IMG/VR virus record: IMGVR_UViG_3300009159_006396
Coordinates: 1-28,830 of that record
Source of the DNA: a virus
DNA: 28,830 nucleotides
Direction: 5' to 3' (one strand)
The stretch's first letter is position 1; each line of letters starts with the position of its first letter. Positions 16,401-25,700 of the stretch are shown here, piece after piece. A program made the translations under genes and the position numbers. The notes beneath the pieces were generated by a model. That model was not told the DNA's origin and did no database searches. It saw only the letters and a program-made list of their open reading frames with translations.

Positions 16401-17519
16401 ATGGCTACCCAACAAGAAAAAAATGCATCCTTAAAAGTAAACACAGAGTTTTTCTCTCTTGAGCCTTCTTCAATTATTTCTTTATTTGAAGTAGATTTAA
16501 CTGAAATTGGATTTGATAGCAATAGCCAATTCATTGTTAATCTTAAAAACTTTCAAATAACATTACCGGGAGGGAATACTGAAGGTTTTAATTACAAAAC
16601 AATCCGCCTCCATAATAATTTAAAGCTTGGAAGGAATATTATTTATTGGAAAAAAAACCCTTATTTACCCGCTCCTCTTTCCACTGAAGGGTTTGAGATA
16701 GCCGCAAGAGGCGTATTTCCTAAACCTAAAGTTCAAATTAGCTTTTCTGATGATATGCTCGATGTGTTTAGTCTTTTTAGGGGGACTATTGATTTTGGAG
16801 ATTTAATTGGTGCAAAATTTACAAGAATTAGGACATTTGCTAAATTTCTTGATAGGAGCAACTTTTATCAAAGCGATGGCACTTCTCTATTGTCTCCAGA
16901 CAGATTAGTGATACCAGACGGGTTTGACCCTGATCCTAATTGCGAATTTCCCAGAGATGTTTATTACTTTGACAGAAAGTCTTCAGAAAATAAAAATAGC
17001 ATTCAGTTTGAGCTTTCAAGCGCAATAGACTTAGACAGAGTAAGGTTGCCTAAAAGGAGAGTTTTAAGTTATATTTGTCCTTGGCAATATAGAGGAGAAG
17101 GATGTTTATACGAATACAAAGACAGGTTAAACGAAGATGTACATGGAACGGCCACCGCAATACCAAATAAGAGCGATTCAAGTGGAGTATCAGCACCAGT
17201 TTGCGGCACTGAAGATGACCAAGTAATTAAAGACATGCCTTTATTTGATGGAGTTCCCTTCTCAAATAATCCTAGCAAATGGGGTTCATCAACTAAGTAT
17301 GAAAAAGGAAATGTAGTTTTTATAGCGAAAAAAGGTATAAACTTTTATTTTGTTGCAAAGTCAGAGGTCCCAATTAACACACCTCCCCCAAATGGACAAT
17401 ATTGGCTAGCAGATCAATGCTCTAAGAGCGTTAAAGGATGTAAAATTAGATTTGGAGAAAATCCTTTACCTTTTGGAGGATTCTATGGAGTATCTAATTA
17501 TAATAGAGGGGCATTTTAA
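16401..17519 (+). CDS. Minor tail protein, lambda gpL-like, Fe-S tip protein with inserted carbohydrate-binding-like module
   Basis: 372 residues; lambda gpL is 232. The C-terminal family signature is clear: LSYICPWQYRGEGCLYEY (222-239) and CKIRFGENPLPFGGFYG (347-363). Lambda gpL binds a [4Fe-4S] cluster through four cysteines; here C226-x8-C235 and C340-x6-C347 have that paired spacing. Between the pairs lies about 104 residues instead of a short loop, including a module at 292-337 (KWGSSTKYEKGNVVF ... YW) like the one at the N-terminus of the gpM-like protein. C181 and C268 are extra cysteines. The N-terminal part is the general gpL beta domain. It is expected to connect the tail tube to the gpJ-like tip. 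Its stop shares a base with the next start (TAATG), and an AGAGGGG motif near its end serves the next gene. Confidence 0.88.
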   Translation: MATQQEKNASLKVNTEFFSLEPSSIISLFEVDLTEIGFDSNSQFIVNLKNFQITLPGGNTEGFNYKTIRLHNNLKLGRNIIYWKKNPYLPAPLSTEGFEIAARGVFPKPKVQISFSDDMLDVFSLFRGTIDFGDLIGAKFTRIRTFAKFLDRSNFYQSDGTSLLSPDRLVIPDGFDPDPNCEFPRDVYYFDRKSSENKNSIQFELSSAIDLDRVRLPKRRVLSYICPWQYRGEGCLYEYKDRLNEDVHGTATAIPNKSDSSGVSAPVCGTEDDQVIKDMPLFDGVPFSNNPSKWGSSTKYEKGNVVFIAKKGINFYFVAKSEVPINTPPPNGQYWLADQCSKSVKGCKIRFGENPLPFGGFYGVSNYNRGAF

Positions 17520-18277
17520 TGGTTTCTGAGAAGATAAAAATAAAGATAAGAGAACACGCATTAAAGGAAAACCCTGAAGAGTGCTGTGGCCTTTTGCTTT
17601 TAAATAGCAAAAATGAGCTAGAAGCTTTTCCTTGTAGGAATATTGCTCAAGATAAGGAAAATGAATTTGTTGTATGTCAGCTAGACTACTTGAAGGCAGC
17701 GATGAATGGTAAAATTGTTGGCATTTACCACTCTCATTGTATACAAGATAATTCTTTTTCAGAGTTAGACAAGCAGATAAGTCACAAACTTAATTTAAAA
17801 AACATAGTTTATATACTAAAAAGAGATTCTTTTGAAGAGTATTCTCCAGAAAATTACTATAATAAATACGTTAATAAAGATTTTGTAATTGGACTATCTG
17901 ACTGCTTATCAATAGTAGAAAACTATTATAATGAAGAATTTGGCATTAAAATATTCCACTATGAAAGAGGAACAGATTGGGACAAGAATTACGAAGAGTT
18001 TGTAAAGGATAAACTAGCAGAGTTTTGTGAATCACAAAGTTTTGACAAGTTTTTTGAAAAAGAGAATTTCATTAAGGTTGAAAGTATAGATAACGCTAAG
18101 AAGCATGACATTATAGTGTTTAAATATTTAGAGAACTATCCTTCTCACTTTGGCATTTACCTTGGACAAAATTATATTTTACACCAGCCAAGAAATAAAA
18201 AATCAATCATTGAAAGGCTAACAGATGCAGAGAAAAGAAGGATCTATTGTTTCGCAAGGAGTAAGCAATTATGTTAA
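17519..18277 (+). CDS. Tail-tip hydrolase, gpK-like, JAMM + NlpC/P60 (copy 1)
   Basis: 252 residues with the gpK two-domain layout. N-terminal JAMM/Mov34-type metalloprotease-like domain: ECCGLLL near 21-27, then H71-S-H73-x7-S81-x2-D84, an intact metal-binding motif, with E21 as likely catalytic Glu. C-terminal NlpC/P60-type cysteine peptidase-like domain: GLSDC with candidate nucleophile C129, SHFGIYLG with H210, and H222. In phages such as lambda this protein acts at the tail tip and is thought to process tail components or cut peptidoglycan during entry. The ATG has an AGAGG ribosome binding site. It overlaps the next gene, a second gpK-like copy, by 7 bases. All key residues are present, so both activities are plausible. 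Confidence 0.88.
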   Translation: MVSEKIKIKIREHALKENPEECCGLLLLNSKNELEAFPCRNIAQDKENEFVVCQLDYLKAAMNGKIVGIYHSHCIQDNSFSELDKQISHKLNLKNIVYILKRDSFEEYSPENYYNKYVNKDFVIGLSDCLSIVENYYNEEFGIKIFHYERGTDWDKNYEEFVKDKLAEFCESQSFDKFFEKENFIKVESIDNAKKHDIIVFKYLENYPSHFGIYLGQNYILHQPRNKKSIIERLTDAEKRRIYCFARSKQLC

Positions 18278-19017
18278 CAGAAGAAATAAAAAATCAAATC
18301 ATTGAACACGCTAATACTTCTGATAATGAAGTGTGCGGCTTTTTATTGAATACAGACGATGGAATAGAAACGCAAAAAAAAGAGAACCTAATTGATTCTG
18401 CCACTGAATTCATGATGAATCTTAACGGGCAATCTAATATCGCTGCTTATTATCATTCTCATATTAATTTTGATGCTATTTCAGAAGCAGACAAGATTGT
18501 TTCGGAAAGGCTTGGTTTAACCTGTATTGTTTACAATAAGCAAAGCGGATCTTTTCATATTTATAGTCCAAATAGTTATAGAATTCAGTACACAGGAAGA
18601 CCTTTCCTTTTGGGGTTTGCTGATTGTTTGTGGCTAGTAAAAGATTATTACTGCCATGATTTAAACATTCATCTTTGCCCAGAATTAGAAGTTCTTAAGA
18701 ATACCGTTTCTGAAGAAGAGTATAATGAAATGGCGAACAAAAGATTAATTGATGAAGCAGAATGTTTAAAAGATAAAGATGATTATTTGAAAAAATACTT
18801 TGAATATAACGGATTTAGACAAGTTTCTGACTTGAAGAAAAACGATGTCTTAATAATGAGAACAGAAAAATTTAATTTTCCTATCCATTGCGCTGTTTAT
18901 CTAGGTAAAGATATTATTTTGCATCATCCGGGAGATGGAATCTCTACTACTGAAAGACTTTCTAATGGTTATAAAAAATGGGTAATTTATATAATGAGAA
19001 ACAACCTTTATGACTAA
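18271..19017 (+). CDS. Tail-tip hydrolase, gpK-like, JAMM + NlpC/P60 (copy 2)
   Basis: 248 residues, a tandem paralog of the preceding gene with the same two domains and length. JAMM-like: EVCGFLL (E20), H62-S-H64, S71, D74, but the loop between the second His and the Ser is six residues, not the usual seven, so metal binding may be altered. NlpC/P60-like: GFADC with candidate nucleophile C119, HCAVYLG with H206, and H218/H219. The ATG is preceded by AAGGAG at about 9 bases inside the end of copy 1, and its stop overlaps the next start by 8 bases. Identity with copy 1 is low by eye, so the duplication is old or the copies were acquired separately. The two may form a heteromer or have divided the JAMM and peptidase tasks. 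Confidence 0.86.
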   Translation: MLTEEIKNQIIEHANTSDNEVCGFLLNTDDGIETQKKENLIDSATEFMMNLNGQSNIAAYYHSHINFDAISEADKIVSERLGLTCIVYNKQSGSFHIYSPNSYRIQYTGRPFLLGFADCLWLVKDYYCHDLNIHLCPELEVLKNTVSEEEYNEMANKRLIDEAECLKDKDDYLKKYFEYNGFRQVSDLKKNDVLIMRTEKFNFPIHCAVYLGKDIILHHPGDGISTTERLSNGYKKWVIYIMRNNLYD

Positions 19018-19735
19018 CATAACTTTACACGGTGAGATGGGAGAACAAGTAGGCAGAGAGCATTGGACTTTAAAAGTAAACTCTATAAAAGAAGCTCTGC
19101 GGGCTATCCAAGTGTTGTCTAAGGGTAAGTTATTAAGATATTTAATTGGCGCAGCAGAGAAAAGTATTGAATATAAGGTTCTTGTTAATAAAAGACAAAT
19201 GATATCAGCCGAGGAGGTTTGTTTAGAAAAACCAGAGTCTATTTTCAATTCTGAATTAGTAATGATAAATGAAAAACTAGACACTCTAGACATAGTCCCA
19301 ATTATTAAAGGCGCTGGCGGCGGAGGCGGGAACAATACGACGAAAGGAGTGCTGGCCTTGGTGTTGGCGGTTGTATTAATTGCGACTGGCGTTTTCGCTC
19401 CTGCTGGTTTCGGAATAGGATTGGGAGCTACTGCAAGCGCTACCTTAGCTACTGCATTAGTTAGTGCTGGTATCGGTTTGGCGGTAACTGGCATCACCTT
19501 ACTCATGATGACTCCTCCAAAATTTGATGACTTTAGAAAGATTCAAGAAGGTGGAGGTAAACCAAGCTATCTATTTGATGGACCTTCTAACATTCTTGGA
19601 GAAGGTGGACCTGTACCAGTTGGGTATGGAAGAATGAAAATAGGATCTCAAACTGTTGAGATAACATTAAAGAATTTTGAACTAGATATCAGATCGACAT
19701 CAGCAGATGTTAAAAGCAAGATTAAGGGCATATAA
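19010..19735 (+). CDS. Tail assembly protein, lambda gpI-like
   Basis: 241 residues. The N-terminal part (1-100) follows the gpI pattern: ITLHGEMGE, SIKEALRAI (25-33), YKVLVNKR (55-62) and TLDIVPIIKGAGG (92-104). A Gly-rich link leads to a long hydrophobic Ala/Gly/Leu stretch (about 113-168), which could span or perturb a membrane. The C-terminal part (185-213: SYLFDGPSN ... GGPVPVGYGRMKIGS) matches the conserved tail of gpI proteins. In lambda gpI is needed for tip assembly but is not found in the mature tail. It overlaps the upstream gene and lies three bases before the gpJ-like gene, so it is in the same operon. The ribosome binding site is weak, suggesting coupled translation. Confidence 0.87.
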   Translation: MTNITLHGEMGEQVGREHWTLKVNSIKEALRAIQVLSKGKLLRYLIGAAEKSIEYKVLVNKRQMISAEEVCLEKPESIFNSELVMINEKLDTLDIVPIIKGAGGGGGNNTTKGVLALVLAVVLIATGVFAPAGFGIGLGATASATLATALVSAGIGLAVTGITLLMMTPPKFDDFRKIQEGGGKPSYLFDGPSNILGEGGPVPVGYGRMKIGSQTVEITLKNFELDIRSTSADVKSKIKGI

Positions 19736-19738
19736 AAA

Positions 19739-22700
19739 ATGAATAACTTTGAAGATTTCAAATATGTAAAAGGTTTTGGAGGTAAAGGGAGCAGCACACA
19801 GCAAGCAGCGCAACCCACCGCCGCCTACGAAGATCCAGAAGGATTCATTTACGCAAAAAATTCGGTTGGCGGAGTTAATTATAATGTCTATCAATTTGCG
19901 AAAGTAAAAGATCTGCTTTCAGAGGGACCAATTGATGGGTTGGTAGATGGACAGTATGTTTATAATGGCAGCGTAGGTAACTTAGGATACACTAGCGTAA
20001 TTTATAATCAATACCCTATAGTACTAGGCGAAGATTCAAAATCTGTTTATTTAAGATCTATTTATTGGAATCAAACTCCACTTTTGGATAGTCAAAATAA
20101 ATATAATTTTCAACAAATAAATGTAAACTCCACAAATGGAACCCCTATTGGCACTGCGACAGGAGAGGAATTTGAAAACGTTTCTTATATCCGCTCAATA
20201 GGAGAAAGACTAAGAGGTCCAAATTTTTTAAGTACCACTTCTGATCAGATAGCTGATTATCAAAGATCTTATCGTATATTAAATAAAGAATGTAAAAAAC
20301 TTTTTTTAAATTTTACAATATCTTCTCTTTATACGACATTAAAATATCAAGATTTAACCGCAGGAAAACCAATAGATGGAGTCGCCAGCGCTAATGCAAC
20401 AGATGGATATTTTATTCTCTCTACAGAAGGTAGAGAATTGTCGCTAGCCAATCAATCAGACGGAAGCTCTAAGGCTGGCGTTGGGTCCGTTCTTTATCAT
20501 AGTTTTAAAGTAAGAATAAAAATAAACTCTGTTTATAAGGAAGGCTATAACTCAAGGAATTCTACTATTGATATGGTTACAGGTGTGCCAAAAGTTATTA
20601 AAGATGGACAAGATTTATCTATTAGCGTTGACAATAATATCCCTAATTTAATTGAAATAACATTTAAAGGTAAAGTCACTCAAGGATATTCTAAACAAAT
20701 TATGCTTGACATGTCTACTGTCTTCCAAGAATTAAATACAAATGAAAATTGGTTAGGATGGGAGCTTTCGATATTAAAAATAACCCCAGAAGATACATTT
20801 TCCTCAAGAGCGTCTTTTGTATCAATAGAAAGTATTACTGAGATTTATTCTTCTTCATTTAGATATACAAACTCCGCTACTATTACCTCTAGATTTAATG
20901 CTGCTTATTTCTCTAAAATACCAGAGAGATCTTATGACGTAAAATTATTAAAAGTTAAAGTCCCTGCTAACTATGATCCATTAACAAAGACATACGGAGA
21001 AACGACAACTCGCACAATAAGCGTTAATGATTCTTATATTAAAACTGATAAAACGCCAGCAATCGATTACTTTATAGGAGAAGATCAGACCTACACCAAT
21101 GCAAGCAATATTAATCCGCCCATTGTAGCAGGATTAATTGGTCAATTTGCCGCAGAAAATACAACAAATGGTGGAGCGACTACGCCAGTAACTGCATGGG
21201 CTAATAGAGTTGCTGGCAATTTGACTTGCACTTTATCAACGAGCAAGCCGACTTATGGTAAAGCTGGGGAAACCAGTCCAAATGGTTCTTATGGAGTAAG
21301 TTTTGCCAGCACTCAAACTGCTACTTTTTTAGATGGAGTTAAATTTTTTGCTGACGGAAACGGCAACTGTACTATTTTTGTAGTATCTAAATGGGACGCT
21401 TCGTCAACTGCTGCAACAAGAAAGAGAATTTTACAAGGAAATGGAAATAACTGGTTATTAGGAAATTGGGAGAATTATAATAAAGCTTTTTTCTTTGGGT
21501 CTTGGGTTAATGGCCCAATGGGCGCGGGCGATGGCAATTTTAATCTTTCAAATTACTGGAACACTTCAAATGATTCAAATACTTATATTGCTGGCGCGGT
21601 AATTAGAAATGATAAAAATGTAAATATATTCTGGCAAAATTCTATTTATTCCGTTCAAACATCAACAGTTCCAACTGCGCCACAAGGGTTAGCTATAAAC
21701 ACAGGGAAAGTACCAGCAGATAAAAGTGATTGTACAGTTTTTGAAATTTTAATTTATAACCGCGCTCTCGCTAAGGAGGAAGCTATTAAAGTAAGAAATT
21801 GGCTTAATAATAAATGGAATGTCGCTGTAACTAATCCTACTTTTGTAAATTCACCAGATGGCTACAATTCAAAAGCTCTTCAGGTTTTGAATAATGTTTC
21901 TTTGACAATACCTTTGAAAACCATTTGCTCTCTTGGACAAGAGATGAAGCCTTATAATCTTCCAGTATATGGCGATAACCCAAAGGACAGACCTTATAAA
22001 TTTGATTTGATACCTGAAAGATTTTGGAAAAATCCTGCGACTATACAGCCATTTAATTTACAAAAACAAGGGTTTTGTAGTTTTTATTGTGATTTTTATT
22101 TAAAGTTAGATCAGAGTCTAGTAAACGGAAATTATTCTCTAATACATAGAGATGGACAATTTAATCTTTCCATTACTATAGGAGATAATAATACGAATTT
22201 AATTCTTACAATTTTAACTCCAAATGTCGCTCAAAATGAACAGAAAAAATACACAATAAATAAAACTTTAGATCAGTCAAAATATTCGAAAACAATACTC
22301 AAAAACAAGTACACAAGATTCAGTTTATATATATTGCCAAAAATAGTAAAACCGACTCTTTCATATGCGAAGAATGCAAGCGAAGTAGTCCTGTCTACTG
22401 CTGTCAAAGAGAGGTGGATAAATGCCAATTTCAATGGGCGCGACATTCTTATGTCAGATGTTTTAGATAAAGAACAGAACCAATTTACTAAGACCTTAGC
22501 TGCTTCATTAGGCATAACTCCTAGCCCTGACATGGCAATGCAATTGCTAGTCAACGGCGTCACCTTTAGAGAAGACACTACTTACCAAGGAGATATTTCT
22601 AACCTTGCGCCCCTTTGTACAAAATACTTCGCATATACTATAGGAGCATATAGCAGCGAGAAACCCATAGAAGTACTTGGAGTAGATTATTACCCAGATA

Positions 22701-25700
22701 TATTAAACGCAGAGATAGATGTTCTTTTAGATTTAGAAAAAGAAATCCAATGCAATATAAACGTAGGAGATTATACAACTTATAAAGCTGTTTGCGTAGG
22801 AATAGAATATTATTTAAAAACAGATTATACTGATTGGTCAGTATATCCTTCTAGCTATTTTACAGAAGTAAAAGCGTTAAGAGAAAATGTGATGCTTACA
22901 ATAACTAATCAAGCTTTAAAAAATTACAACGAAACAGATATAAATGGCACCTTAACCCTTAACAATTTAAATGTAGTTTTGTCTTCAAATCAAACTAATG
23001 TCCTGCTTAGTTTAGGGCCTAGAACTGAAGAAATGGGCATAATATCTAATAATTTACTTCCAATTAAGGCTTATCTCACTAATGATGGATATCTTAAGTC
23101 GCCAGACATGCCCCCTAGCGTATCTAGCGGACCTTTTAACCCTGCTTCTTTTATTAATAATAACTCTGCAATAGAAATATTTACAAATAAAACAAGCGCT
23201 GGATTCGGCGGCAAAATATTAGGGCTTGCTGACTCTATCAGAGTAAATCAAATTGAATTTGATAAAGCTATTTTAGCTAAAGCCTATTCAAGAACTTTAT
23301 TTTCAGAAAGTCTACCCCGAAAGATTTCTACATACACTCCTTCAGCAGTTCCAACTTACGCATCTTCGAATGATTATTGGGATGGTAATTTTAAACAGAA
23401 TAAAGAATGGACCGATAACCCAGCTTGGTGCTTTTATGATCTTTTAACCAACAAGAGATACGGAGCAGGGAATCAGATTGCTGAAACTGACGTAGATAAA
23501 TGGTCTCTATATCAAATTGGAAAATATTGCGACGAATTAGTCAGTGACGGATTCGGAGGAGTAGAGCCCAGATTTTCCTGTAATCTTTATCTCCAAACTC
23601 AAGAAGACGCTCTTAAAGTATTAGCAGATATGGCTTCTATATTTAGAGGCATGTTCTATTATGCAAATGGATTTATTTTTTCAATAAATGACATGCCAGA
23701 AGAGACTCCTGTTTATTCATTCACAAATTCTAATGTAATAAATGGTAATTTTAATTACGAATCCACTTCTTTAAAGGACAGGAATTCTGCTGTTTATGTT
23801 CGTTATGTTGACAAAAATAATTTTTATAAACCAGCAGTAGAATATGTAGAGAACATAGAAGCAATTAGAAAATTTGGATTTAAGGAAACCGAATTGACAG
23901 CATTTGGATGCACAAGCAGAGGACAGGCCCAAAGACTGGGCAGGTGGCTATTAGCTTCAGAATATAACGAAACAGAAACGGCGTCTTTTGAGGCTGGCCC
24001 AGAATGTATTTATTTAAAACCCGGAGATGTAATTAAAATTTATGATTATAATAAAAAACACAAAACAGTAGGCGGTCGTTTAAATTATATTGATATCTCT
24101 GGAGACGTAATTGCCACCACCGGGACATTAACTTTAGATCGAAAGCTCGACTTTAATTTCTCTGGAGGTCAAAACTATAAACTAACAATACTTTCTCCAA
24201 AATACAATATAGATCCTAGTTTTAAAGATGCACAAGGAAACAGTAGAGTAACTAGCAGTCTTGATTACAACGAATACAGAAAACCATTAGTCAACTCTTT
24301 CATGATTAATAGTGGTAATTTAATTACTGGTCAATATTATGATTCTATAAGAATCACAGGTTTGTCTCCAGTAATGGCTTCTGGATTGAATGTAACTGGT
24401 TTAGCGTATTTTACAGGAGCATCAGGTATGTCTCCCAAATCAATAACTTGGGCGTTAGAAAATTCAGGAAACCTAGACGGGTCTACAGATAGTGATTATG
24501 ATTTTTATAGAATTTTTAGAATTCAAGAGTCTACTGAAGGCGCTAATTACACTATATTAGGCTCTCAAGTATACAACTTAAAATATACACAAATAGAATC
24601 TGGATTAAATATCACGCCTCCAAAAGCTCCCGCAAGCCCAGCTTCCCCTCCTTCAATTGTCACATTTATTAAAGGAAATAAATCTCTTACTCTAGGTATA
24701 TATTATGATCCATCAATCAAGACTAGCACAATAGGATTCAAAATATTCACTAATACTGTATACGCAACCGACTTTAATCCAAATACAGACACTTCATCTA
24801 GATTTGCGTCAATTAATATTAATGAATCGTATGTAAATACTACCTTTTCTGTTGATGGAAATATTGATAAGATAAGAGTATATGGAGTTAATATTAATAA
24901 CGAATCTTCATCATCATATGTAGAAGCGGTGCCAATTGGCGGCAATGACGCTACAAATTCTCCAATCGTTGGGTTAGATGCAATTACACCTAACGCTGTC
25001 GTTGATGGAGGCGCACCTCTCATAGTTAAAACAAGAGGAGATTTTTTCCCCTTAGTATCCCCTCCAGATAAGAACAAGACTATAAATTCTTTAAGTGTTA
25101 ACATTAGTTTAAATTTTATTAAAGATCCGGTTCAATTTAATGACGATTCCTACTCTTACAGATCAAGAACAATTCCAGAAAAAGTAGATTCAAAAGAACA
25201 ATTTATCACTAGTTTAGAGAAATATCAAAACTCAACTCCTTTAAATGAGTACATCTTTGCTAATGACATCCTCAAGACGCTAGAAAATCAATACGTTTAT
25301 TCTAGTAATTTAAACGCAGTAAAGTATAGAAATTTTTCTATCGCTATAGACAAAGCTAATACTTCACTTGCAGATGGGATAACATATTCGACATCAAAGA
25401 ATTTTACAAATGAAAAAGGATTTTTATTACTTACATACGACAATCAAGACTCTACGATAAAGACTTCTCTAGATAATATTTTAAATAATGAAAATAATTT
25501 ATTTTCAATACTTTCCCAAGAAACGGCGAATTTTTTAAGCATTAGAATCCATCAAGATTTCGCTGATACTTTTGTTAGCACATTTTACTTGCTACTTGTT
25601 CCTTCTAATACAGAATTTAAATTTGGAAGTAATGGAATAATATACGATGAAGAAACAGGCTCTCCTATTGGAGTTAAAAATTCCTCAAATGAAGAGATTA

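Noticed and set aside
18901-19506. 201-residue minus-strand open frame rich in Pro, Ala and Val
   Set aside because: It is antisense to the Gly/Ala-rich hydrophobic part of the gpI-like gene, which explains its odd composition; no independent start signal.
24703-25104. 133-residue minus-strand open frame inside gpJ
   Set aside because: It is antisense to the FN3-like region, has no ribosome binding site and no recognisable domain.
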